Notes: generated by a model from the sequence alone, not told the origin. 64,000 nt of DNA from Gossypium raimondii (GCF_025698545.1 NC_068575.1:49051980-49115979); one strand, 5' to 3'. Positions 48,001-59,692 are shown, counted from the first letter of the stretch. Program-made: numbers and translations.

Positions 48001-48780
48001 GAATGATTGAGCTATTGTTTGATAAGTTTAACATAGTGAATAATGATGCATAATGGTTAAGTTGATTGAGAGATGAAGGGTACTTTAAGTGCATATAAAG
48101 TTTGGTATGAAATGCATGTAACATAACTTTGAAGTTGTTGAATTGTGGTTTGAAAATGACTGAATGTGGTATTTAGCATGTTGAAATTGGTTATTTATAG
48201 GTCTTATGATATGCTTATAAGCATCCTTGAATTTGGGTTATAGTTTTGAGCATGATTGGTACATAAAACTTATGATTTTAGCCATCTAGGTAAAAGTTCC
48301 GATACTAGGGACCAAGGTATCAATACTTGACCAAATGAACAGTGTTTTGAAAATGATAGAATGCCAAAACCATATTGATACCGATAATAATATTGATACC
48401 TATCATAAAAGTATCGGTATTTGTTACTTTAGTATCAATACCTAGTTCCAAAGTTTTAAAATTTTTTAGATTGGTCCTTAATCATACTCGAATCTATTAA
48501 ATTATGTTTGAATGTCCGATTTAGTCTCTCCTTTACTAATAACTTCTAATATGGATGAATTTGGATTAGTTTGATGATTTTAATTGAATTCAATATTATA
48601 ATTTGTGTGTGAATGTTCCAGTATTTGTTTTAGCATTCCTTAATTTGGGTTTGTAACTCCGTAATTGAGCTTCATAGCTTGCTCCATTTTTATTTACATA
48701 TCTACAAATAACCCACTAGGTTAGGATGCGAACACGACACTCAGAGGGTCTCGGCTCAGTTTTGTTTTAGTTGATTATAT
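45073..48780 (+). mobile_element. LTR D (related to solo LTRs A-C), 3' limit uncertain
   Basis: Opens TGTAACAAATCGTTTTTCTG and shares the 5' signature of LTR A (GTGTTAGAAACAACGATTTTGG versus GGTATCAGAAACAGTGATTTGG). It has TTATGGACGGTTGG, a donor-like CAG|GTAAGTTCATACG (GT at 46267), and the acceptor block CTATGAACTTACTAAGC...CCCTGTAG ending at 47580, then GCACTATCTCGG. Between donor and acceptor are inverted repeats such as GGTATGGTTGGCATACC (about 46706). No GTGTTACA end or matching TATGT duplication was found, so the right border is an estimate from loss of similarity. Confidence 0.55.
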
Positions 48781-49468
48781 ATTTTAGATTTATTATTATC
48801 TCTTAATTATTCAGAGACTATATTATTTTATTTTGAACTATGGCATAAGACTTAAAGTTTTGTTTTCTTTTAGCATGCATGGCAGTTAATGTGAACTTAG
48901 AACTTCAAATTATGAACATTAATTAATTATGCATGAACTTTGTTTTTTATTAATAACACAACTACGATGACTTTTTCGCTGCTAAATTATAATGAAGAAT
49001 CATGAGTAGTAAATAAACTGGTAATTAACTAAGTTTTCTTCCAAAGATAACAAATATTTTAAAATGATTATTTTCAAAACTTCGATAGCTTACTAAATCA
49101 TTTTGGTGACTAATGTAATCTTCCGAATTCGAGTCTAACACCTAGGCCGAGTTGAAGAGATTACAACATAAATAGTCATCCAACTTTTAAAAATTTTCAT
49201 TTTAGACACCTAAAAAAATAAAGTTCGCACACTTTACACACTCTAATTAAAATTGTTAACTGATGCATTGTATGAAATTTTTTTGTGAATAATAAAATTA
49301 TTTATGAATTTCCAACTAATATTATAAATTTTCAAGTCAACCTTTACAAGCACCACTCTTGTGTCATCTTCCTCAACTTTTCTTCTTCCAATCCTTTCAT
49401 CCTCTATTGTTATCACCACTAAGAACAGAACTATTATGGCGATGCCCATGATCTTCCCTGTTATCGCC
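48781..49468 (-). other. Unassigned flank with a possible short exon at about 49456-49340
   Basis: On the minus strand an ATG near 49450 opens a short frame with a hydrophobic start and a charged continuation (MGIAIIVLFLVVITIEDERI, then RRKVEEDDTRVVLVK) before possible splice-like GTTGAC. Solo LTR C sits about 20 bases upstream of this ATG. If real, the LTR split the gene's 5' leader. Only composition supports this, and no family is recognised. Confidence 0.2.
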
Positions 49469-49473
49469 ACTTC

Positions 49474-52138
49474 TGTAACACCCCTTACCCGTATTCCTTA
49501 CCGGAACAGAGTATGAGGTATTACTAAATTTTAAAAAAAAAAATTCGACAGCATTCCTACTTATTTTTGCTTAAACCTCCTGCAAATTTACAACACATTC
49601 CAATATACCAACCAATTTCATTTGTATAAACACACATACAATTTAAGTATTAATAAACGCTACATTTAAAAGGGAACCATAACATATATTTACATGATGA
49701 TCCCACATTACATAAGTCGTTTATACATGCCATAAAATTTCGGAACACTAGTAGTAAAATACCCCAAATGTGAAGGATAGTGTAGATGATTGTCTGACTT
49801 CGTTCCAATTTCCGAGTTGTTGGAAGTCACTATAATCAAGATAAAAATAAAATCGAGTAAGAATATAGCTTAGTAAGTAAACACATGATAAATAAGTAAT
49901 TACTCCCATAACTACACCAAAATATAAACTTATTCATGAATAACTTTATTGTTTAGGCAATTTCCAGCAAGCTGTTTTTCTGCATCATATTCGCTAATTT
50001 ATTTTTATCTGGAGCTACAGGGCTCCAAATTGAGTTCCGTAAATTTTCCCTGAAACTAGACTCATATACCATTTCACCATAAAAATTTCAGAATTTTTGA
50101 CCCAGCCAATTAGTACAGTTTATTCATTAAACCTTCCCCTGTTTCACTGCCCAACGGTTCTGACCCTTCCTCACTAAAATTCACTTAACTCTCTGTACAA
50201 AATTTGAAAAATGGTTTCGCTTGTTTCTAATAAAAATAGACTCAATAAGGATTCCAGGTATATAAATTTCATGCCATAATTATTTTTGTACAATTTTTGA
50301 TAATTTTACAAAGTTAGAACAGGGGATCTCGAAATCAATCCAGCCCTGTTTCAGTAAAATTCAGATATCTCCAAAAATACAACTCTTTTGCTTATTCTAT
50401 TTCTTTCACATGAGAATAGATACATTCAACTTCAATTTCATATATTATTCAGCTTCCCATTCATTTTCCACCATTTATGGTGATTTTTCAAAGTTACCCA
50501 ATTGCTGTTGTTCAACACAGTTTATAATTAAATCGTTCCTTTTGCGTTTTTGATATTTTCTCTCATCTCATACATGGGTCGATTTAGTATTCAACTCAAT
50601 ATTTCCACCATATGGCAATATTCACCTTCCACACTTTTTCGTTGAACACTCGGAATGTTAACCGTTATCGGTGGATCCCGCACTTAGCACCACCACTGAA
50701 TCGGGAAATCAGCACTTAGCAACCCCTCGGGGGAATCAGCACATAGCAACCCCCTTTTCATTTCAAAGATACGGTGGATATCGCACTTAGCACCACCAAT
50801 GAAATCGGGGAATCAGCACTTAGCAACCCCTCGGGGGAATCAGCACATAGCAACCCCCTTTCACATTTCAAAGATATGGTGGATCACGCACATAGCACCA
50901 CCAATGAATCGGGGAATCAGCACACAGCAACCCCTTTTATATACAACATACTCCGGCTTATTCCGAGTGTTCAACCCATAAACCATATATTGCAACCCTT
51001 TATCACCTTTCCCGATTTAACAACATTTTTAGGATATTGCCAAACATTTATTTTAATTCCAAATAAATCTCAACATATATCAAATAATATCAAAATAATA
51101 TATTAAGTCACGTGTTTACTTACCTCGGTGCAAAATATCGTAATTTTGCACTTTACTCCACTATCTTTTCTTTTCCCCGTTTGATATACTCTTCACGTCT
51201 TTCTTGATCTATAATAGCAAATTTAACTCGTTTAATATTCACATTTATTAAAATAATCCACCACCCAACTTTTGAAAAATTACAATTTTGCCCCAAACTT
51301 TTGCATAATTACACTTTTGTCCCCAAGCTCGAAATTAAACTTCATCACTTATTCTTAAGTTTTATAACATGCTGAACATTTTTCCTTCTATGGCAACATC
51401 AAATTCCACTCCAACACATACTTTTGAATATTAATTATTTTTACCGATTATGTCTATTTACCCGTTTTCGCTTAAAATTGCTTAGCAAAAGTTGTTTAAC
51501 ATAATCTCTAGCTTTATATTCCACCATAAAACAGCAAAATAAACATTAAAAACGGTAGAATAAGCTAAACCAAATATGAACCCTAACACGAATTAATGGT
51601 AGAATAAGCTAAACCAAGTTACCGGGATTCCAAAAATACGAAGAACATTAAAAACGGGGCTTGGAATCACTTACTATGGAGCTTGAAAGCTTAAAAACCC
51701 TAAATATGGCTTCCCCTTTGCTGATTTCGTTCACCATGAAGAAGATGAGCATATTTTGCCATCTTTTTCCCATTTAATTCTATTTAATAACCAAATGACT
51801 AAAATGCCCCATTTAAAAAAAATCTATTTCACCCATTTCTTATGTCTATTTTGTCCATCAACTAACTAATGGTCTAATTACCACATAAAGAGCTCCAATT
51901 TAAAATTTCATAACAATTAGACACCTCTAAGATGTAGAACTCAACTTTTGCACTATTTACAATTTAGTCCTTTTGACTAAATTGAGTGCCCAAACGTCGA
52001 AATTTTCGAACGAAATTTTTACGAAAATTTTCCGTGAAATTGTAGACCATAAAAATATAATAATAACTATATTTTCCCTCGTCGGATTTGTGGTCCCGAA
52101 ACCACTATTCTGACTAGGCCCAGAATCGGGCTGTTACA
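49474..52138 (-). mobile_element. Solo LTR C (minus orientation, ACTTC target duplication)
   Basis: In its own sense it opens TGTAACAGCCCGATTCTGGG at 52138 and closes CGGGTAAGGGGTGTTACA at 49474. Perfect 5-bp flanking repeats ACTTC lie at 49469-49473 and 52139-52143. It shares blocks with LTRs A and B (GGACCACAAATCCGACGAGG-type start, TTACTAAGC acceptor block, TATGGCATGTATA, and the identical GGGTAAGGGGTGTTACA end). The donor-like GAG|GTAAGT has its GT at 51123, and the acceptor ends at 49830 (GATTATAG). No internal domain, hence a 2665-bp solo LTR. Confidence 0.85.
50669..50936. repeat. Tandem hairpin minisatellite in LTR C (about 104-bp period)
   Basis: Three higher-order units start at about 50670, 50773 and 50878. 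Each contains GGTGGAT..GCAC.TAGCACCACC (stem GGTGG/CCACC), then GGGGAATCAGCAC.TAGCAACCCC; the first two also have CGGGGGAATCAGCACATAGC followed by AACCCCC. The shared core GCACTTAGCA/GCACATAGCA sits in the loops. The array lies inside the putative LTR intron. Confidence 0.85.
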
Positions 52139-52143
52139 ACTTC

Positions 52144-52836
52144 TGTTGATTTATAGAACCCAAGCTTATGCATAGCTTTGAAAAAGAATTTGAAATTTTG
52201 CAAAAAGATTAGATTTTTATATTTTTTATGAGCAAAAAAATGGCAACTAACTCGATGAGAAATAGTCTAAAGCTGCAGAACCCAACTGGGACTTTCTATC
52301 CTAAGCAAATGAGGGAAACCCATATAGGGAAGTTCTAATTTTTTTTCTTCCTAAATCAATTGGAATTCAACACCAAAAGAAATTAATTAAAAAAATAAAG
52401 AGAAATGGAAGGAAATGAGGGAAACCCCATATGAAAAATGGGAATAAAATCTGAAAACCAAAAAGTTCTTAAGCAATGGAGATAAATTTGAAGAGGTGGG
52501 TTTTAAAGGGAGAAGGAAAATGTAGATAAAACTTTTAAGAGAATTCAAAGAAGGGATCCCCGAAATAAGTTACACCTCAGAATCTTGAAAGAATCAATGG
52601 AAAAATATAAATTCTTTTTAGGTATTTGCCTTGAAAGAGATCAAAATCCACCCATTTTCTTATATTCTTTTTAGGAAATATAAGTTTCACCCTCTCTCCT
52701 TACATTGTCACCCGAGAAACTGCCATCTGTCTCAAAATCGATCCATGTTCCTAAATTTAAAAAAAAAACTTAATATTTTTTAAAACTAACGTATATGCTT
52801 AATTTTGCCTATAAAAATATAATTAAATGAAAAGCG
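52144..52836. other. Unassigned flank between solo LTR C and the Mutator element
   Basis: T-rich on the minus strand, with a duplicated phrase (CATATGGGGTTTCCCTCATT at about 52415-52434 and TATATGGGTTTCCCTCATT at about 52306-52324 when read leftward). It could be leader or intron of the putative gene upstream of 49468, but no coding frame supports this. Confidence 0.3.
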
Positions 52837-52973
52837 AAAAAGAAAGGGCATTTTACCAAAAAAAAACCCTTTTTTTAAAAATTACCGAAATGGGCCTATT
52901 ATTTAATTATTTACCGGAATGGTCTATTTTTCGGTAAATCGCGTCCACGTTAGCGCGATGTCAGGGGACGCGT

Positions 52974-53087
52974 CAGGAAATCGCGTCCACATCAGCGAGT
53001 TGCTGACATGGCAACAAATCGCGCCCTCTAAGACGCGATTTGCTACCACATCAGCAACTCGCGCTAATGTAGACGCGATTTCCTGAG
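52974..53087. repeat. Subterminal inverted repeat of the MULE
   Basis: TCAGGAAATCGCGTCCACAT with GCGAGTTGCTGA and a following CAAATCGCG is mirrored by CGCGATTTG, TCAGCAACTCGC and TGTAGACGCGATTTCCTGA. This makes an almost perfect hairpin with arms of about 50 bases, partly overlapping the end of the left terminal repeat. The right side of the element lacks an equivalent. Confidence 0.8.
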
Positions 53088-53185
53088 CCACGTAGCGCGT
53101 TTCGGGGGACGCGATTTTTCTGTTTTTCCCACGTTAGGTTTTTTCGGCTTTTAGGGCTTAGGGTTCAGGCTTTTTAGGGTTTTTA

Positions 53186-53559
53186 GGTCTTGGAAGAAAT
53201 AATTTTGAGTTGACGTTTCTGATCAAATAGTATAAAATCGCTTCTAGCAGGATGCTATTTGAGAAGAATTTGTGAAATCGCACCCTTGTGGACGCGCATT
53301 TGCTACAGTAGGTCATGGAAGAAATAAATTTTTTTGACGTTTTTGAGCAAATAGTATAAAATCGCTTCTAGCATGATGCTATTTGAGATCAATTTGTAAA
53401 ATCGCGCCCTCGTGGTCGCGCTTTTGCTACAGTCGGTCATGGAAGAAATAATTTTTTTTGACGTTTCTGAGCAAATAGTATAAAATCTCTTCTAACAAGA
53501 TGCTATTTGAAAAGAATTTTTGAAAATCGCGCCCTCGTGGACGCGTTTTTGCTACAGTA
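53186..53559 (+). repeat. Three 125-bp tandem repeats upstream of the MULE transposase
   Basis: Units start at 53186, 53311 and 53435 (GGTC(T/A)TGGAAGAAATAA) and end GACGCG..TTTGCTACAGT. Each includes GACGTTTCTGA or a close variant, CAAATAGTATAAAATC and GATGCTATTTGA. They end 45 bases before the first transposase ATG, so they lie where a promoter is expected; TATAAAATC in each unit is TATA-like. Confidence 0.85.
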
Positions 53560-53605
53560 ACATGTTTGGGCTGAGGCTATAAATTAGGCAGAAAATGTTC
53601 TCAGA

Positions 53606-56531
53606 ATGCATAAGTCACAACAGAAACAATTTAGAGAGGCTAAGAAGGTTAGAGTTTCAAATATGAGCGAATATATTAGTGTTGTTATTTACTACGATGG
53701 TGAGGTTTGCCACACCGAGAATGGTGTTATTTTTTTGTCGGAGAATACGGTGCAACTGGTTTTTAACCAGAACATAGATTTGACAGAATTTCGTAAAAGA
53801 ATTAGGCGTAAAATTTTCGGAACGACGCCAATGAAAGTTCTGTCTATCACGTATCGATTTTGTTCTTCTGTTGATCCGGTGACATATGACTCGTTCGACA
53901 TAAAAGGTGCTCGTAGCTTGGAGGCAATGGTGCAGACTCATCTTGCTAGTGGAGCACCTTATATTGAGTTATATGTACAATTTACATCGCCAACTGATGT
54001 ACTTGCGACCGGTGTTCGAGATGTATACACGACCCCTAGCCGACACTCGGTTAGCAAGTTACAAAATACGGAACAACCCATGTTCGGTAGCGGTGTCAAA
54101 TGCACATCCCTCGCAAGACACTCTGTTGGTGGATGGGACATGTACGTCGGTGGCTCGACATTTGATGCTGGAAATACGTACTGGGGAACGGCATCAAGTT
54201 CTAGTGGGTAGCAATCTACATCCAATTAGGGACGTTATCAAATGCCTAGAAGAAGGGATGACGTACTCCCTACGACGTCAACCGGTGAGGGGACCTCGTA
54301 CGTTACAGATGATTGTGGGTTAGAAGATGACTTCGATGTGGATCCACCTCGAGAGCCCGGGCAGGATGGTGCAGAAGTTGGCTTATTTTCTGAGCCGGAG
54401 CCTATTCCAACAGAACCTGAAGATGCTGAAAGGAGTTCAGATGAAGAAGAAAATCCACGATTTAGAGTATACTCACCTCCAGCCCACATGCATAATGTTG
54501 ATCTGTCCGCAGATAATGCGTTAGAGTTTCCAGATCTACCACACTGGTTGCGTGATTGTACAAGTTCGGGGGTAGATTCAGGTGAATTTGAAGTTGGTAA
54601 TCAGTTTACCAACAACGATAGTTTTATTGGTGCTTTGAAACAATATAGCATCAAAAACAGCGTTAACTACCACGTCGTTAAATCCAAATCTGATAAGTTT
54701 GAGGTGAAGTGTGTGGTCCAAGACGGTACATGTTCATGGAAAATCTACGCCTCGTTAAGGAAAATAACAGGGTTGTGGGAGATTAAAAAGTACCAAGGTC
54801 CACATACATGTGCTACAAGTATAGTATTGACGGTTTCTGAATAATACTTTTATTATGCAATGTTGCATTATTTAATGTACTCGGTTTATAGGTGTTTCAC
54901 AAGATCATCCTAAGATGGATTCAGCTATGTTAGCTAGCTTGATACTGCCTACGGTAAAAGCAGATCCCAATACTTCAGTGTCGGTGTTAATTGCCAATAA
55001 TTGTAGCCAAATGGGGTACACGCCCTCTTACCGCAAGGCTTAGATAGCTAAGCAAAAGGCGTTGGAGAAGATGCATAGTGGGTGGGATGCCTCATATAAT
55101 GAAATATGGCAGTGGTTTCAGGTGCTAGAGAGATACGTCCCAGGTGCCATCACAGACCTTGAAATGGAACATGCATACTACAACGACCGATTGCTACGTG
55201 GATATCAAGTGTTCAAACGCCTGTTTTGGACCTTTAAGCAATGCCGAGACGCATTTCCATACTGCAAGCCGTTGGTACAAATTGACGGTACCTTTATGTT
55301 CCGTAGGTATACTCATCGGCTATTGCTTGCAGTGGCACAGGATGGCGGTGGGAGAATTCTTCCAATTGCATTTGCAATAACACCGGGGGAGTCGTCTGAT
55401 GACTGGGATTTCTTTCTCTTTAAGTTAAGGAGGCATGTGTGCCCCCAACCTGATATCTATGTTATTTTAGATCGGGGCACCGGTATACTAGCTGCATTTG
55501 ATCGACAGGGAAGCTTATGGCAGCGCACACACCATAGATATTGCCTAAGACACATTGCTTCGAACTACTACAGGCAATATCCATCTAAGAGCGAACGACG
55601 ACAAGTGACCGACATGGGTATTTAGTCTATATCTGTGTTATTTCGTTAGTCAATTTGAATTAGTTTTATTGGTAGAAGTGGTATAAATTATTCGCTATGA
55701 TCTTATATTGGCAGGGTATGAAATAAATAAAGATCGTTTTCACGAGATGTTGTCAATTTTACGTTCAATTAACGGAGAAGGGGCAGACTACCTTTGTAAC
55801 ATACGTTTCGAACAGTGAGCATAATCATACGACGGTGGCCTACGATATGGCCATATGATGTCGAACCTGGCTGAATGTATCAATTTTGTTCTTAAAGGAA
55901 CGCGCCATCTACCGATAACATCGGTTGTGCGAGAGACATATTTTCGTTTGGCGGCGCTATTTCCAAAGCGAGCAGCAAGTTATGTAGGCCAGATGCAGGG
56001 AGGACATGTATGGTACAGTAAGGTAGTTCAAGAAATTAACAAGGCCAAGACGAGGGCAAACACCATGCACACGATCGAGACAATTAATGGTTTCGCGTGA
56101 CAGAGTTTGACAGACCGCACCAAGGTGTTGTTGGCGGGCAATATCGTGTACACTTGCGAAATAGGACTTGTGACTGTGGGATGTTTGATGCACTTCATTA
56201 TCCATGTGCGCATGTTATTGCAGTTTGTTAGAATCTCCGTCTGGATCCGATGAGTTATGTGGACGAAGTTTACAAATTAGAAAACATGTACAACGTCTGG
56301 AGACACGTTTTCCCACCGGTCCCAGATGAACGTAAGTGGCCGCCCGTGTCTCTTGCTCCTTTTAAGCTGTTACCGGATAGAGAATTATGTCACAAACCAA
56401 AGGGTCGAGCTTGCTCGACTAGAATACGTAACAATATAGATATCCGAGAAACAGCCAGTCAAACAAAATTATGCAGATGGTGTAGGAATTCAAGCCATAC
56501 AAGTCGATCATACCCTAATCACAATAGTTGA
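53606..56531 (+). pseudogene. MuDR-type (MURA-like) transposase, inactivated
   Basis: Three exons: 53606-54818, 54892-55617 and 55715-56531. The alternative start is the MSEYIS methionine at 53663. Domains in order: N-terminal MuDR domain (VIYYDGEVC); transposase DNA-binding domain with DCTSSGVDSGEFEVGNQF and DGTCSWKIYASL; DDE core with LVQIDGTFM (first Asp), VILDRGTGI (second Asp) and SNLAECIN (Glu); a SWIM zinc finger (CDCGMFDALHYPCAH); and a C-terminal zinc knuckle whose third Cys is changed (CRWCRNSSHTSRSYPN). Stops: TAG 54209, TAG 54227, TAG 55041, TGA 55816, TAA 55822, TAG 56229. A small deletion shifts the frame near 56075, with a TAA just after it. The chemistry is cut-and-paste transposition with 9-bp duplications. 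Confidence 0.9.
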
Positions 56532-56555
56532 ATGTAATTGTAAAAAAATTAAGTT

Positions 56556-56790
56556 TGTGAAATTATTAATTGATAAATTGTATTAATGGTTACTAAAAAT
56601 TATCAAATTATATAAAATTATTAATTGTTAGTACCAGTCAAAACATTTTTCCAAATCTAACATTATGTGAATGTAAATTATTAATTGATAAATTGTACTA
56701 ATGATTAGTAAAATTATCAAATTATATAAAATTATTAATTGTTAGTACCAGGAAAAACATTTTCTAAATCTAACATTATGTGAAAGTAAA
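56556..56790. repeat. Two AT-rich direct repeats of about 117 bp
   Basis: The phrase AATTATTAATTGATAAATTG, followed by TATAAAATTATTAATTGTTAGTACCAG and AAATCTAACATTATGTGAA, occurs twice in tandem (about 56556-56672 and 56673-56790) just after the transposase stop. Confidence 0.8.
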
Positions 56791-56799
56791 ATTATTAAT

Positions 56800-57400
56800 T
56801 TAGTTTAGGTTTTAATTAAATTAGGTTAGGGTTTTAAGTTTAGGGTTTAAGGTTTTAATTTAATTAGATTAGGGTTTTTAAGTTTAGGGTTTAGAGTTTT
56901 AATTTAATTAGGTTAGAGTTTTTAAGTTAATTAGGCTAGGGTTTTTAAGTTAAGGGGTTAGGGTTTTAATTTAATTAGGTTAGGATTTTAATTAAATTAG
57001 GTTAGGTTTTTAAGTTTAGGGTTTAGGGTTTTAATTTAATTAGGTTAGGGTTTTAAGTTAATTAGGTTAGGTTTTTAATTAAATTAGGTTAGGATTTTTA
57101 AGTTTAGGGTTTAGGGTTTTAATTTAATTAGGTTAGGATTTTTAATTTTAGGGTTTAGGTTTTAATTAAATTAGGTTGGGTTTTTAAGTTTAGGGTTTAG
57201 GGTTTTAATTAAATTAGGTTAGGGTTTTTAAGTTTAGGGTTTAGAGTTTTAATTAAATTAGGTTAGGATTTTTAAGTTTAGGGTTTAGGGTTTATGGTTT
57301 TAATTAAATTAGGTTAGGGTTTTTAAGTTAAGGGGGTTAGGGTTTTTAAGTTTAGGGTTTAAGGTTTTTTAATTAAATTAGGTTAGGGTTTTTAATTTAA
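56800..57400. repeat. TTTAGGG-rich minisatellite between the two MULE genes
   Basis: About a dozen units of roughly 45-50 bases built from TTAATT(T/A)AATTAGGTTAGGG and TTTTTAAGTTTAGGGTTTAGGG. Many units contain two consecutive TTTAGGG words, the plant telomere repeat. Unit length varies by loss or gain of subrepeats. It carries no ORF and separates the convergent genes. Confidence 0.85.
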
Positions 57401-57544
57401 GGGTATTAATGGTTAGTAGAATTCTCAAATAATATCAAAAATTCCTATTTTATTACATCAAATAAACTTCTATTTTATTACATCAAATAATATCAAAATA
57501 TTAAAAATATTTGTACAAATAAATTTAAATACAGCAATTAATGT

Positions 57545-59692
57545 CTATGCCCGGGGGATTCAGTGCCACATGGCGGCCGTCGACGGTTACGTGCTAGATT
57601 CCTCATTTCTCTAGCTTCCGGCGGGGTTGTTGTTCCTCCGGCGGGGATTCTGGTTCTTCCGGTACGACATCTGGTTGTCGGACTTGGGACGATGATCCAC
57701 ATTCAAAGAATAGTATATGTGGAGGTGTTTGCATCACGAACGGCGACAGTGTTTGAAACTCATACGTTGGTGGGGATTGGTAAAAAGGAGAGTTCCCCGA
57801 CAGCCCCTCTTGCGATCCCTCGTGCGCAGCTGGCCTATACATCGGCGGTCCACTCGGCATAACAGGAAATGGAGCTGAACCGGGCATTTGGCTCCAACCT
57901 GCCATAGGACTCGAAAAAGGGTACATATAAGGGTTAGGATACATATAAGGGCTAGGAAACGCACCTGGCATCATCTGAAAATACGGGTGCGTGGGTATTA
58001 TCGGTTGAACTGCTACGTCGGGTGACTGTGTCGGTGCTCTCGTTGGGCCTGGTGATTGAATGGCCGCTGATGATGAGCCAGGTGAATGTCTAGGCCTCGT
58101 TGAGGGGCTACCTTCGTCGTCTTGTCGTCTTGGATTTAGAGGCCCGCGCCTTTCCCTTTCGACACGTATTTGCCGCTGCCTCTCCTCTGGCGTCAGTAAA
58201 TACGGCTTGCCATTGATCCTAAATCATGGCATGTATTCTGGAACCACGCTAACTCCGAAACGATGATTGGTTCCCGAGTAGGTATATATTTATATCGATC
58301 TTCCCACATTTCCATGTACTCGGACTAGTATCTCATCCAATCCGTATTCAATTGTCGAAGGTCGACTTTGTGTTGATCATCAAATACCTCAGGATCCACG
58401 GGAATCGGTTGTCTACATCCAAACTGTCGTAGCACTCTGTCTGTCTGGTGCGGCTCCACGGTTGCGTAGTTGATCAACACGAGTTTCACGTGCCAAACTT
58501 GTGGATTTTTTCAGAACTCTTCTGGGATTATTGCCCGAATTGCCGGATCCTCGTATGGTGTCCATTGAAACTATATGAACATGATAGAAATATTAGTTAT
58601 ATACATAATACTAAATACTAAATACTAAATATCAATCGACTAGCGAATGTATGGAAATATCTATTTTATTTAAAACTTACTTGTGCTTCCGACCGTTGGT
58701 CCAATAGAAGCCGTATATCTTCAAGAGAGGACGGTAATTGAGCATGACTTGTCGGATGGTTCCACCTAATTAAATAAATTTTTAGCATACTTTTATTTTT
58801 AAAAATCTACATAATAATTGTAAAATCTAATATAAAATTTACCACATTATGAGTGGGAATGTATATGAGTGGTCTACTCGAGGACGTAGAAATGGAAAGC
58901 GAAACCGTGCCACGATCGCAGAGAGTGACAGTAACCTCGATTTTACTCTCCTCGGTGCGCCTCAAGACATCTCCCGATATAACATTGCCAAGATGGTAGA
59001 CCCCAACTCAATTCACCGGTTGCTCTAAAATCAACGAGTTTCAGCAGCCATCTTAGATGTACGCGGCTCCGTGACGTGTCGGGCATCAGATAACCTCCAA
59101 TTAATTGAAGAATGTATGCCCGAGCATATCAGATTCTTTCAATTTCTGTTGAATCTTCATCCAGATCGGGAATGTGTCACGAATCCACCCATCTCGATCT
59201 TACCTCCTCCATTTTCTCCTAATAGCGCCAAAAGCTCAGAGCACACCGCCCCAATCGCTAGATTAGGCAGTTCGGTGGATCGGGCTCCCGTCCACCGGCA
59301 ATCCCAATTACAAACTGGCATCTTCTAGAGTGATAGTGCACTCTCCACATGGAAGATGGAATGTGTGCGTCTCAGGTCTCCACCTCTCGATCAACGCACT
59401 GATTAGTTTTGGGTCCACATTGCATCCCCAGCCTACCGTCGCCACGTGCCAAAAATCCGCTTCCCGCGGGTAGTTCTCTACCAACGGTGATGGAGGAGCA
59501 TGCATATTCCGGAAATTGCATTCCAATACCTGATCTACAGACTTTTATAACAAATAAAAAATTAATAATCATCTAAAAATGCATAAATAAAAAATTCTTA
59601 AATAATATTTAAAATTTAAATTTAATACTTACCATTTTCATTTGTTCCACCGATATGTGATGTTTATCAAGACGAGTCAATTCTCCGGCCAT
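57545..59692 (-). pseudogene. Captured plant mobile domain (PMD, MAIN-like) gene, inactivated
   Basis: Start ATG at 59692 (MAGELTRLDKHHISVEQMKM, exon 59692-59633). The next exon reads [19 protein letters not shown], then [20 protein letters not shown] and [15 protein letters not shown], the conserved core of plant mobile domain proteins. A TAA replaces the next codon, and LGLPVDGSPIHRTA is followed by several more stops. Later blocks include an exon near 58860-58720 and a Pro-rich tail (GAFPSPYMYPNPYMYPFSSP; 57974-57603). PMD proteins act in the nucleus in silencing and genome stability (MAIN/MAIL1). Copies inside Mutator elements are known. This copy has many lesions. Confidence 0.85.

Noticed and set aside
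57563-58266. Plus-strand frames opposite the PMD pseudogene
   Set aside because: They are antisense shadows of the Pro-rich tail, which reads sensibly on the minus strand.
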